A DNA stretch of 64,000 bases from Mogibacterium diversum. Lineage in GTDB: Bacteria > Bacillota > Clostridia > Peptostreptococcales > Anaerovoracaceae. The translations under genes and the position numbers were made by a program. Position 1 is the stretch's first letter, and each line of letters opens with the position of its first letter. The notes beneath the pieces are model-generated. The model ran no database searches, was not told where the DNA came from, and saw only the letters and a program-made list of their open reading frames with translations. Below, one piece after another: positions 34,807 through 43,433 of this stretch. The DNA lies in the NCBI RefSeq assembly GCF_002998925.1, contig NZ_CP027228.1, positions 248,001 to 312,000 of the forward strand, written 5' to 3'.

Positions 34807-35490
34807 ATGACTCAGGAAGAACGTTTAGATATATTAGCACAGGTTGCTTCTGGAATCGCTAAGCTTATGGGTAGCGATACAGAAGTTGTACTCCATGATC
34901 TTACTAAAAGAGAAATAGTGTTCATGCATAACAACAATATCACCGGTAGAGAGAGAAGCTATAGGATTAACCCCGGTGTGTATGATGTTATCAATAACCT
35001 AGCTGATGGCGAGGGACACCTCATCGGTTATGCGAGCAAGTCAGCACATGGCAAGAAGCTTCGCGCATCTCACTTCATGTTTATGGATGAAGAAAACAAT
35101 CCAGCAGCTATGATTTGTATAAATCAGGATCCATCAAAAGTTCAGGATATTATCAACTACCTTAGCGAATCTATTAAGATTCATGATGTTGAGGAGCCAA
35201 CTGCGGATGATTCGGTATATTCTATAAATGACGAAGATTATATTCAGAATGTGATGAAGGATACTATAATTAAGTCGATAAAACAGTTTGATCCTAACCA
35301 AATTAATACTAAGGAAGGTAAGATTAAGCTATTGACTAAGTTCAAGTTTCAGGGCTTATTCTCTGTAAAGGAAGCTGTTCCGTTTATCTGCGAGACTTTA
35401 TCTATATCTCAAGCAACTCTTTATAATTACTTGCGTGAGATAAGGGATGAAGAAGGTCGCGAACCATATAACGAACTCAAGTTAAGATAA
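34807..35490 (+). CDS. YheO/DauR-type PAS and HTH transcriptional regulator
   Basis: 227 residues from the ATG at 34807 (AGGAG before it; a GTG at 34795 overlaps the preceding stop and is too close to that site). Residues 10-120 are the YheO PAS-like domain (LMGSDTEVVLHDLTKREIVFMHN). The C-terminus is a DauR-type helix-turn-helix (FSVKEAVPFICETLSISQATLYNYLREI). Its ligand and targets are unknown; the preceding yitT-like gene may be one. Confidence 0.85.
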   Translation: MTQEERLDILAQVASGIAKLMGSDTEVVLHDLTKREIVFMHNNNITGRERSYRINPGVYDVINNLADGEGHLIGYASKSAHGKKLRASHFMFMDEENNPAAMICINQDPSKVQDIINYLSESIKIHDVEEPTADDSVYSINDEDYIQNVMKDTIIKSIKQFDPNQINTKEGKIKLLTKFKFQGLFSVKEAVPFICETLSISQATLYNYLREIRDEEGREPYNELKLR

Positions 35491-35563
35491 TTTGGTATCA
35501 TGACTCTGTAATTAAGTGATATATGAACTTTTAATTACGTAGAATTTCATGAATAAGATTTGG

Positions 35564-35592
35564 GCAATCGGAGACAATCCGGTTGCTTTTTT
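35564..35592 (+). terminator. terminator after the YheO-type regulator
   Basis: GCAATCGG (35564-35571) pairs with CCGGTTGC (35579-35586), loop of seven, then T6. The remaining bases to 35794 are AT-rich, with a TATAAT at 35723-35728 and TTGACA at 35761-35766 but no well-spaced pair. Confidence 0.85.
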
Positions 35593-35794
35593 ATATATAG
35601 AGAATCTGATTAGTAATAAGTGTTAGCAACAAATTATTTATAAAAAATATGTTTATAAGCGATAAAATCATTAAATAATATAATCGAACCTAATAATGTT
35701 GTATGGGAATATGAACATGAAGTATAATGACCATATACCTATTTATTTAGATATTTGCTTTTGACACATATTGTTATATTTGTGGAGGAATGTT

Positions 35795-37465
35795 ATGAAG
35801 AAAGATGTTGAAATTGCTCAGGAAGCGAAAATGCTTCCAATCACAGAAGTTGCAAAAGTGCTCGATATCCCGAGCGATGAACTTGAGCAATATGGAAAAT
35901 ACAAAGCTAAGCTTTCATATTCTTATATTAAGGAGAACATGAATAGGGAAGATGGCAAACTGGTGCTAGTTACAGCTATAAATCCTACTCCGGCAGGAGA
36001 AGGAAAGACGACCACTAACGTGGGGCTTTCTATGGCACTTAGTAGGCTTGGTAAAAAGACTGTTACAACTCTTCGCGAGCCTTCATTAGGACCTTGCTTC
36101 GGAGTTAAGGGAGGCGCAGCAGGAGGCGGTTATTCTCAGGTAGTTCCTATGGATGATATCAATCTGCATTTTACAGGTGACTTCCATGCCATTACATCCG
36201 CTCACAGTCTGCTTGCAGCGTTACTTGATAATCATATTCACCAAGGCAATAAGCTCGGAATAGTTACTAAGAGAATTGTATGGAAGCGCGTTGTTGACAT
36301 GAACGATCGTGCTCTTCGTAATATCGTTATCGGGCTTGGAGGCAAGGGTGATGGCGTAACACGTGAGAACGGATTTGATATTACGGTGGCTTCTGAAATC
36401 ATGGCCATACTTTGCCTTGCGTCTGATCTTGATGATCTCAAGGAAAGATTGTCAAAAATGGTTGTTGCTTACAACTACGATGGAGAGGCTGTTACGGCTG
36501 GCGACTTAGAAGCTACAGGTGCTATGGCACTACTACTCAAGGATGCCATTAAGCCTAACCTGGTTCAGACGCTAGATAACACGCCGGCATTCATTCACGG
36601 TGGACCGTTTGCAAATATCGCTCATGGCTGCAACTCCGTAGTAGCAACGAAGACTGCGCTAAAACTCGGTGACTATGTGATCACTGAAGCTGGATTTGGA
36701 GCAGATCTAGGTGCAGAAAAGTTCTTTGATATCAAGTGCAGATACGCTGGGTTAAAGCCTGACTGTGTAGTAATAGTGGCTACAGTGCGTGCTCTCAAGA
36801 TGAACGGTGGCGTGGCTAAGGATAATCTCGCTGAAGAAAATTTAGATGCCCTGAGAGCTGGTTCGTCTAACCTCATAAGACACATAGAGAACGTAGCAAA
36901 GTTCGGAGTGCCATCAGTAGTAGCAATCAATAGATTTCCAACTGATACAGATGCTGAACTAGAGCTTCTCGATAAGATCTGTGAGGAGTATGGGGTAAAG
37001 GTTGTTCTGTCTGAAGTCTTCGCAAAGGGTGCTGAAGGTGGAATGGATCTCGCTGAAGAAGTAGTTAGAATCTGTGAAGAGGGTAAGGCTGACTTTAAGC
37101 CATTATATGATCTCGATTTATCAATTGAGGAGAAGATGGAAAAGATAGCGAAGGAAATTTACCGCGCAGACGGAGTGGATTTCACACCAGCAGCTAAAAA
37201 GCAGATTAAGGAGCTCACAAAGCTAGGATATGACAAGCTGCCAATCTGCGTTGCAAAGACCCAGTATTCATTCTCAGACGATGCAACGCTGCTAGGTGCA
37301 CCAACAGGATTTACCATCACTGTTAGAGAACTAAGAGTATCAGCAGGAGCAGGGTTTATCGTAGCGCTTACCGGCTCAATAATGACAATGCCAGGGCTCC
37401 CTAAGGTTCCGGCTGCAAACGGTATGGATATCCTGTCCGACGGAACTATAATTGGCTTATCATAA
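35795..37465 (+). CDS. fhs: formate--tetrahydrofolate ligase
   Basis: 556 residues from the ATG at 35795, preceded by GGAGG. The nucleotide motif TPAGEGKTTTNVGL lies near residue 60, with EPSLGPCFGVKGGAAGGGY and DINLHFTGDFHA following. The length is that of bacterial FTHFS. It activates formate with ATP to 10-formyl-THF for purine synthesis, or runs in reverse to make ATP from formyl-THF in fermenters. Monocistronic, with a hairpin downstream. Confidence 0.97.
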   Translation: MKKDVEIAQEAKMLPITEVAKVLDIPSDELEQYGKYKAKLSYSYIKENMNREDGKLVLVTAINPTPAGEGKTTTNVGLSMALSRLGKKTVTTLREPSLGPCFGVKGGAAGGGYSQVVPMDDINLHFTGDFHAITSAHSLLAALLDNHIHQGNKLGIVTKRIVWKRVVDMNDRALRNIVIGLGGKGDGVTRENGFDITVASEIMAILCLASDLDDLKERLSKMVVAYNYDGEAVTAGDLEATGAMALLLKDAIKPNLVQTLDNTPAFIHGGPFANIAHGCNSVVATKTALKLGDYVITEAGFGADLGAEKFFDIKCRYAGLKPDCVVIVATVRALKMNGGVAKDNLAEENLDALRAGSSNLIRHIENVAKFGVPSVVAINRFPTDTDAELELLDKICEEYGVKVVLSEVFAKGAEGGMDLAEEVVRICEEGKADFKPLYDLDLSIEEKMEKIAKEIYRADGVDFTPAAKKQIKELTKLGYDKLPICVAKTQYSFSDDATLLGAPTGFTITVRELRVSAGAGFIVALTGSIMTMPGLPKVPAANGMDILSDGTIIGLS

Positions 37466-37481
37466 GAAATAGTATTATTAT

Positions 37482-37526
37482 GCACCAGATTATGGAGTTA
37501 GGCTTTTTGCCACACGTGTCTGGTGC
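37482..37526 (+). terminator. hairpin after fhs
   Basis: GCACCAGA (37482-37489) pairs with TCTGGTGC (37519-37526) around a 29-base loop. No T-run follows, so termination is doubtful. Confidence 0.4.
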
Positions 37527-37593
37527 TATAATCAATTTAGGATATTATTATTAAATATAATTATTTAATTGTTCATTCGAAAGGAGACTTTAA

Positions 37594-39384
37594 ATGAATG
37601 TAATTCAGGAGAGACTCGCTGCACTCCGTTCTAAGATGCAGGAGCACGGTATTAATTATTACGTTGTTCCAACAGCTGATTTTCATCAGTCAGAGTATGT
37701 TGGGGAGCACTTCAAGGCAAGAAAGTTCATAACAGGATTCTCTGGTTCTGCAGGCGTTGCAGTAGTAGGGTTAGACGGAGCTTGGCTATGGGTTGATGGA
37801 AGATATTTCCTTCAGGCTGGCGAGCAGCTTCAGGGTACAACTGTTGAGCTCATGAAGATGGGTGAGCCTGGAGTTCCAACACTAGATGCATTTATAAATA
37901 GCAACCTTAAGAAAGGTGAGAAAATCGGATTTGATGGAAGAGTTGTATCCATGGATGAAGGACAGCTATATGATGAAATTGCTAAGAAGCACGAAGGATG
38001 CATCGAGTATAGCGTTGACCTAATCGATGAGATATGGACAGACAGACCACCGCTCTCCGAAAAGCCAGCATTTGAGCTTGAAGTAAAATATACTGGAAAG
38101 ACCGTTGCTGAAAAGCTTGCTGATATCCGTGAGAAGATGGTAGAGGCTGAGGCAGATATGCACGTTGTTACAACGCTTGACGATATCTGCTGGACTCTGA
38201 ATATCCGTGGAGATGATATCGACTTTTTCCCACTAGTTCTGTCATATGCTCTGATGGATGCAAATGAATATCACCTGTATATAGATGAGCGTAAACTAAG
38301 TGATGAGATTAAAGCTCACTTCGAAAAAGACGGAGTAGTTCTACATCCATACAATGACATTTATGAGGATATTAAGTATATCCCTGAAGATACTAAGTTG
38401 ATGCTTGATGCTTCTAAGGTTAACTATGCACTATTCTGCAACATCCCTGAGTCAGTTAAGAAGATTGACATGATGAATCCAGAGATGATTTTCAAGAATG
38501 TAAAGAACCATGTTGAGCTAGAGAACATAAGAAAGGCTCAGATTAAGGACAGCATTGCCCATCTACGTCTTATGAAGTGGCTCAAGGAAAATGTTGGCAA
38601 GATTGAGATGACAGAGCTTAGCGTTGCTAATAAGCTCGACGAGTTCCGTGCTGAGCTAGGAAACTTCATCCGTCCAAGTTTCGAGCCAATTTCATCATAT
38701 GGAGCTCATGCTGCGATAGTTCACTACGCACCATCTCCTGAGACAGACATTCCAGTGCTACCTAAGGGACTCCACCTAACGGATACAGGAGCAGGATTCT
38801 ATGAGGGTTCAACTGATATCACTAGAACTTATGTTGTAGGTGAGATTACAGACCAAATGAAGAAGGATTTCACTCTAGTTGCTATCAGTAATCTATCTCT
38901 AGCAAATGCTAAGTTCCTATACGGCTGTAATGGTGTAATCCTCGACGCATATGCAAGGAAGCCATACTGGGATCGCCATCTAAACTTCAACCATGGAACC
39001 GGTCATGGTGTAGGATACCTTCTAAATATCCACGAGGGACCTGCTAGCTTCCGCTGGGTATACAGAAAGGGCAACCAGTGCGTAATCGATGAGGGTATGG
39101 TTATCACCGATGAGCCAGGAATATACATCGAAGGTTCTCACGGAGTTCGTCTAGAGAATGAGCTTCTCTGTGTGCTAGATGAAGTTAATGAATACGGCAA
39201 GTTCCTCAAGTTTGAGCCAATAACTCTAGTTCCATTTGACCTAGATGCTATTGATCCAGATTTCATGACACCTGAAGAGCGCAAGCAGCTTAATAACTAC
39301 CATAAGCATGTATATGAGGTTATCGCTCCATACCTAGAAGAGGATGAGAGAGAGTACCTTGCTAAGTATACAAGAGAGGTTTAA
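37594..39384 (+). CDS. pepP: Xaa-Pro aminopeptidase (M24B)
   Basis: 596 residues, the long form with two N-terminal creatinase-like domains before the pita-bread catalytic domain (about 310-535). Metal and catalytic residues are visible: DTGAGFYEGSTDITRT, NHGTGHGVGYLLNIHEGP, ITDEPGIYIEGSHGVRLENE. It removes N-terminal residues before proline. The start follows AAAGGAG. A C-terminal extension after 540 (M24 C-terminal domain) is typical of this long form. Confidence 0.95.
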   Translation: MNVIQERLAALRSKMQEHGINYYVVPTADFHQSEYVGEHFKARKFITGFSGSAGVAVVGLDGAWLWVDGRYFLQAGEQLQGTTVELMKMGEPGVPTLDAFINSNLKKGEKIGFDGRVVSMDEGQLYDEIAKKHEGCIEYSVDLIDEIWTDRPPLSEKPAFELEVKYTGKTVAEKLADIREKMVEAEADMHVVTTLDDICWTLNIRGDDIDFFPLVLSYALMDANEYHLYIDERKLSDEIKAHFEKDGVVLHPYNDIYEDIKYIPEDTKLMLDASKVNYALFCNIPESVKKIDMMNPEMIFKNVKNHVELENIRKAQIKDSIAHLRLMKWLKENVGKIEMTELSVANKLDEFRAELGNFIRPSFEPISSYGAHAAIVHYAPSPETDIPVLPKGLHLTDTGAGFYEGSTDITRTYVVGEITDQMKKDFTLVAISNLSLANAKFLYGCNGVILDAYARKPYWDRHLNFNHGTGHGVGYLLNIHEGPASFRWVYRKGNQCVIDEGMVITDEPGIYIEGSHGVRLENELLCVLDEVNEYGKFLKFEPITLVPFDLDAIDPDFMTPEERKQLNNYHKHVYEVIAPYLEEDEREYLAKYTREV

Positions 39385-39426
39385 GCACAATTAATATAAT
39401 ATCTTAGTATAGATAAAGTAAAGAGC

Positions 39427-39456
39427 GACCCATCCAGTTTACTGGATGGGTCTTTT
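39427..39456 (+). terminator. terminator after pepP
   Basis: Perfect eleven-base stem 39427-39437 with 39442-39452, four-base loop, followed by TTTT. Confidence 0.9.
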
Positions 39457-39543
39457 AATGATAAAATATGGGCAGCTATTTTTGACCTGAATATGCATGC
39501 AAGTTGGATAGTAAGAGCTGAAGAGGTATTAGGAGTAAATCAA

Positions 39544-40278
39544 ATGATTAATATATTCATTTTAGAAGATGAGATACTGCAGCAATCACGAATCGACAAT
39601 ATAATCAGGGAAGTGATTGACCAGAAAGATTTGAAGTGCAAAACTCCAGAAATTTTTAGCAGTCCGAAGCAGATGCTAGATAATATCTCAGAATTCGGTT
39701 CCCATCAACTGTTTTTCCTTGATATCGAGATTAAGGGAGAAGAACAGAAGGGACTGGATATTGCTAAGGAAATTCGTAGCCGAGATCCTAATGCGACAAT
39801 CGTATTTGTAACAACGCATACAGAGTTTATGCCTGTTACGTTTAAATATAAAGTAGCTGCGCTAGATTTTATCGATAAAGCACTTGATGAAGAGTTATTC
39901 AAAGAGCGAGTGTGCTCGGCTATCGAGTACACTATCTGCAAGGTTGGATCAAACATAGCTCAAGATTCGTTCGCTATTGAAACATCCATGGCACGTGTAC
40001 AGGTACCGTTTAATAATATATTGTATTTCGAGACTTCTCCGATGATCCACAAAGTAATTTTGCATACTAAAGATGAACGTATGGAGTTTTATGGTAGCAT
40101 CGCTGATGTTGAGAAGGCTGATAGTCGCCTCTACCGCTGTCACCGATCATTTGTAGTTAATCCTGATAATATAATTAAGATAGATAAGGAGAGCAAGATT
40201 GCTCTGTTTGAAAATGGAGAGAGCTGTCTGATATCAAGGATGAAGTACAGAGGTCTTCTTGAAAAACTCAATTATTAG
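39544..40278 (+). CDS. LytTR-family response regulator (AgrA-like)
   Basis: 244 residues from the ATG at 39544 (TAGGAG before it; the frame opens at 39493). Receiver domain residues 1-130: acidic pocket FILEDE, phospho-acceptor Asp60 in LFFLDIEIKG. Residues 145-244 are the LytTR DNA-binding domain (VPFNNILYFET, RLYRCHRSFVVNPDNIIKID). It pairs with the histidine kinase 22 bases downstream. Direct CCGTT repeats before the ABC genes are candidate binding sites. Confidence 0.92.
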   Translation: MINIFILEDEILQQSRIDNIIREVIDQKDLKCKTPEIFSSPKQMLDNISEFGSHQLFFLDIEIKGEEQKGLDIAKEIRSRDPNATIVFVTTHTEFMPVTFKYKVAALDFIDKALDEELFKERVCSAIEYTICKVGSNIAQDSFAIETSMARVQVPFNNILYFETSPMIHKVILHTKDERMEFYGSIADVEKADSRLYRCHRSFVVNPDNIIKIDKESKIALFENGESCLISRMKYRGLLEKLNY

Positions 40279-40300
40279 ATATTAAGGTGTTTATAGAGAT

Positions 40301-41602
40301 ATGTTATTAAAAATTTTTAGTATTGCGCTTAAGATACTCTTAACAATGCTTTTATACAGTCAGGTAAGTGAGAAAAAGTTTAAGCCGTATTGGTATATGA
40401 TTTTTCCGCTGGTTTACGTTGTGATTTTTATGTTATGCCCACCAGCTGGATACTTCGGATACTTTTTTATATTTGTAGCATACAGCTTTTTCGCTAATCC
40501 TCATGGCAATAAGCTATTTAACCTATTTATTGGGGTTTATCCTATCGTTATATTAAGCTTGCTCGGAAGACTACTTGCGTATCACATATTCCCTCTAGTG
40601 GGAATCGCGGTTTATAACGAGGTAAATATTAGTATTTACGATTTATTGATTGATGCTCTCACATTCCCTTTCTACATTCTTATCATTAAAACTCTGAAAT
40701 TAGACTTTAACGATTTGAAAAAGGGGTTTGAGCGCAACTTCTTTAACCGTATGCTACTTGTCGTGGATGTATCAATGCTTGTATACATGCTTATTATTTC
40801 AGTCCTTATGATCTTTGGTGAGAAAATATCGCATGCTGATTACTTGCGTGGTCATATCAATGATATCTATATTCTGTTATTCTTCGTGATGCTACTTTAT
40901 CTAAATTCAACCTCAAAGGAAAAGCTTAAGGAGGAGATTCTTAAACAAAAGGATATTCAGCTAAGCGAACTATCGAACTATAGTCATCACATAGAGAATT
41001 TATACGGTGAGATTCGCAGCTTTCGCCATGATTACATCAATATCCTTACCAGCATAAAAGTAGGTATTGATAATAAGGATATCGATGCAATCAAGAGCGT
41101 CTATGAAGGTGTTCTCGGGGACAGTGGTAAACAACTATATAACAGCAAGTTTGATATAGCAAAACTCTCTAATATAAAAAACGATGCCGTGAAAAGTGTA
41201 CTTTCTGCAAAGCTTATTGAAGCACATAGTAGAGGTGTGGAAATCGCAATTGAGATAGAAGATGCTGTATATGACTTCAAGATAGATTTGCTAGACTTTA
41301 TCAAAGTGATGTCAATTCTCTGTGATAATGCAATCGAAGCGAGCTTAGAGTCAGAATTGCCAAAGCTGACAGTTGCACTGATTCTCGATGGTGAAGCGCT
41401 GATATTAGTGGTTGAAAATTCGACTGTTGATGAGAGAGTGAATATCAGCAATATATTTGAAGAAGGTTACTCAAGTAAAGGCGAGGGAAGAGGGATTGGA
41501 CTTCATAATGTCAGAGAAATCCTTGCAAAGTATCCTTTTTCATCCGTATCTACTCGAAGCGCAGATTATCTGTTCTCTCAGACGATTACATTTAGAAAAT
41601 AA
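40301..41602 (+). CDS. GHKL sensor histidine kinase (AgrC-like)
   Basis: 433 residues. Residues 1-205 contain about six transmembrane helices, as in peptide-sensing AgrC-type kinases. The phospho-acceptor is in SFRHDYINIL (His near 243). The GHKL ATPase domain has CDNAIEASLE (N box) and the GRGIGLHNVREIL (G box). It probably senses an extracellular signal and phosphorylates the LytTR regulator. No AgrB or signal-peptide gene is nearby. Confidence 0.9.
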   Translation: MLLKIFSIALKILLTMLLYSQVSEKKFKPYWYMIFPLVYVVIFMLCPPAGYFGYFFIFVAYSFFANPHGNKLFNLFIGVYPIVILSLLGRLLAYHIFPLVGIAVYNEVNISIYDLLIDALTFPFYILIIKTLKLDFNDLKKGFERNFFNRMLLVVDVSMLVYMLIISVLMIFGEKISHADYLRGHINDIYILLFFVMLLYLNSTSKEKLKEEILKQKDIQLSELSNYSHHIENLYGEIRSFRHDYINILTSIKVGIDNKDIDAIKSVYEGVLGDSGKQLYNSKFDIAKLSNIKNDAVKSVLSAKLIEAHSRGVEIAIEIEDAVYDFKIDLLDFIKVMSILCDNAIEASLESELPKLTVALILDGEALILVVENSTVDERVNISNIFEEGYSSKGEGRGIGLHNVREILAKYPFSSVSTRSADYLFSQTITFRK

Positions 41603-41631
41603 CACATAAACAAATATATTTTCATACATGA

Positions 41632-41660
41632 AGCCTGGATACTAAATATCCAGGCTTTTG
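41632..41660 (+). terminator. terminator after the histidine kinase
   Basis: AGCCTGGATA (41632-41641) pairs with TATCCAGGCT (41647-41656), five-base loop, then TTTG. It separates the two-component pair from the ABC genes. Confidence 0.8.
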
Positions 41661-41714
41661 TGCGCCTTCGATTAGTCACCTTATTAAAGTACGAATGTAG
41701 GAGCGGATGATTAA

Positions 41715-41781
41715 CCGTTAGCGACATTTTAAGTGCCGTTCTTGACAAACATGGTTTTATCAATTGGGTATGACCTATAAT
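41715..41781 (+). promoter_or_regulatory. ABC-operon promoter region with LytTR-like direct repeats
   Basis: CCGTT occurs at 41715-41719 and again at 41736-41740, 21 bases apart (two helical turns), as in LytTR tandem sites. TTGACA follows at 41742-41747. The only good -10 (TATAAT, 41776-41781) is 28 bases away, and TATGAC (41769-41774) is 21 bases away. The poor spacing suits an activated promoter. Confidence 0.5.
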
Positions 41782-41818
41782 GTTGTCACAAAGCAAGAAT
41801 AGAAGAACGGAGGCTCAT

Positions 41819-42490
41819 ATGTTTAAAGTAAAAGAGATAGAGAAATCGTTTAAAAATAAAGAAGTTTTAAAGGGTGTTACATTTGAGATTTCAGAAGGAG
41901 ATAGAGTCGCGTTGCTCGGAGGTAACGGTGCTGGCAAGAGCACTCTTCTTAAGATAATTGCTGGACAGATAGTGGCTAACTCAGGTGAAGTAGATACTAG
42001 CCTTGATTTTCAGACTGAAATAAGCATGATGCCACAAGCAGATATACTTATCGATGATTTGACAGTATTTGAAATCGTTAGTCTAAAGTGCAAAATGAAT
42101 AAATTAAGCGATGTCTGTATTGAGGAACTACTCATGATGGTTGAACTTCAAGAACATCAGAAGCAGTATGTCGGAAGCTTATCTGGTGGACAGAAAAGAC
42201 GTTTATCACTTTTACTGACGATACTTAATTCTCCTAAGCTTATTTTTTTAGATGAACCGACTACAGGTATGGACCTTGAATCGGTAGATAATTTTTGGAA
42301 GCTACTCGAGAATAAGAATTACACATCGGTAATTGTCACTCATGACTTCAATCAGATAGATCATTTCTTTACGAAGGTGCTCATCTTGAAGGATGGAATA
42401 ATAACTGCAAATGAATCAGTGGAGTCCATCCATGATTCTGGCAGGACAATAGAACAGTATTACCGTGAGAAAATCGAAATGGAGGGCTAA
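41819..42490 (+). CDS. ABC transporter ATP-binding protein
   Basis: 223 residues from the ATG at 41819 with CGGAGG before it; a longer frame from 41780 has none. Walker A GGNGAGKST at 35-43, signature LSGGQKRR near 134, Walker B with LIFLDEPTTGMD near 150, and the H-loop VIVTHD. It is the energising subunit of a two-gene exporter or immunity transporter with the permease four bases downstream. Confidence 0.92.
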   Translation: MFKVKEIEKSFKNKEVLKGVTFEISEGDRVALLGGNGAGKSTLLKIIAGQIVANSGEVDTSLDFQTEISMMPQADILIDDLTVFEIVSLKCKMNKLSDVCIEELLMMVELQEHQKQYVGSLSGGQKRRLSLLLTILNSPKLIFLDEPTTGMDLESVDNFWKLLENKNYTSVIVTHDFNQIDHFFTKVLILKDGIITANESVESIHDSGRTIEQYYREKIEMEG

Positions 42491-42494
42491 AGCT

Positions 42495-43208
42495 ATGAAG
42501 ATGATACAATTAAAACAGGTTTTAAGAAATAAAAGATTCCTGCTTTTTACTATATTCGTTCCTGTTATATGGTATGTGTTTATTTCCAATGTGCAAAAGG
42601 GTGTTTTACCGAACATCGTATTCGGTATAGCAGTATTTATCGGAATCATTGGAAACAGCCTAGCAACGTTTAGTAAGCGAATCGCAACAAATATTGAGTT
42701 CTACTCATTTGAATCGAGGTTCACAAGATATGCCGTGAAAGACTACCTTCTTGATCAGATGCTCGTTCAACTTGCGTTAAATACGCTAATATTCATGGCT
42801 GTACTTGCATTCGCGGTTTCTTTTTTTAACCTCCATGTTACAACCAGTCTGGTAGTTCAGTTTCTACTCCTCACGGTTATGGGAATATATTTTAGCATTA
42901 TCGGTTTTGTGCTCGGTGTGCGCGTTGATGCAAAGACACTTGATACGATTAGCTTTCCTGCTATCATCTTGGCAGCGATGACAATAATACCATTTGCTTC
43001 TCTAGGTGCAGATGGAGGATTCATCGGGGCTGTTAGCAAAATTCAGATGATTTTCCCTGGATACTATTACAGTGATATCGTAACAGCGATTTCGTCAGGG
43101 CGTCCAGTTGATTCAAAAGATGTTTTGCTATTTCTAATAGTGTTCATCTTGAACATAATTCCGCTTTACTTAATAGTTCCAAGAGTGAAAGAAATCAAGA
43201 GTAGATAG
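42495..43208 (+). CDS. ABC-2 type transporter permease
   Basis: 237 residues from the ATG at 42495, preceded by GGAGGG that overlaps the end of the ATPase gene. Six hydrophobic segments match the ABC-2 permease layout. Substrate is not evident; the pairing with an Agr-like two-component system suggests peptide or drug export or self-protection. A terminator follows. Confidence 0.88.
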   Translation: MKMIQLKQVLRNKRFLLFTIFVPVIWYVFISNVQKGVLPNIVFGIAVFIGIIGNSLATFSKRIATNIEFYSFESRFTRYAVKDYLLDQMLVQLALNTLIFMAVLAFAVSFFNLHVTTSLVVQFLLLTVMGIYFSIIGFVLGVRVDAKTLDTISFPAIILAAMTIIPFASLGADGGFIGAVSKIQMIFPGYYYSDIVTAISSGRPVDSKDVLLFLIVFILNIIPLYLIVPRVKEIKSR

Positions 43209-43241
43209 TAATTAAAACATAAAATTAATTAAAGTTATATA

Positions 43242-43282
43242 ATCCAAAGGCTCTGTAATATTAAGAGCTTTTGGATATTTTT
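43242..43282 (+). terminator. terminator of the ABC operon
   Basis: ATCCAAAGGCTCT (43242-43254) pairs with AGAGCTTTTGGAT (43264-43276), then ATTTTT. Confidence 0.85.
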
Positions 43283-43317
43283 AATATCGAACAGAGAAAC
43301 AAAATCTCTTAATACAA

Positions 43318-43344
43318 AATGATTGGGCGTAATGCCCAATCATT
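43318..43344. terminator. terminator for the surface-protein gene
   Basis: AATGATTGGGC (43318-43328) pairs with GCCCAATCATT (43334-43344), five-base loop. TTTGTATT follows on the reverse strand. It lies 90 bases past the surface-protein stop. Confidence 0.7.
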
Positions 43345-43433
43345 CTTCTGCATATAAGATTTTAAACTGTATTTATATAAACTTTAAGAAATATTTTTTA
43401 GAAGCAAGCTGGTGCCAAATTAAGCTATTTGCT

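Noticed and set aside
35491..35794. Riboswitch upstream of fhs
   Set aside because: No recognisable THF or other riboswitch fold; only the preceding terminator and AT-rich sequence.
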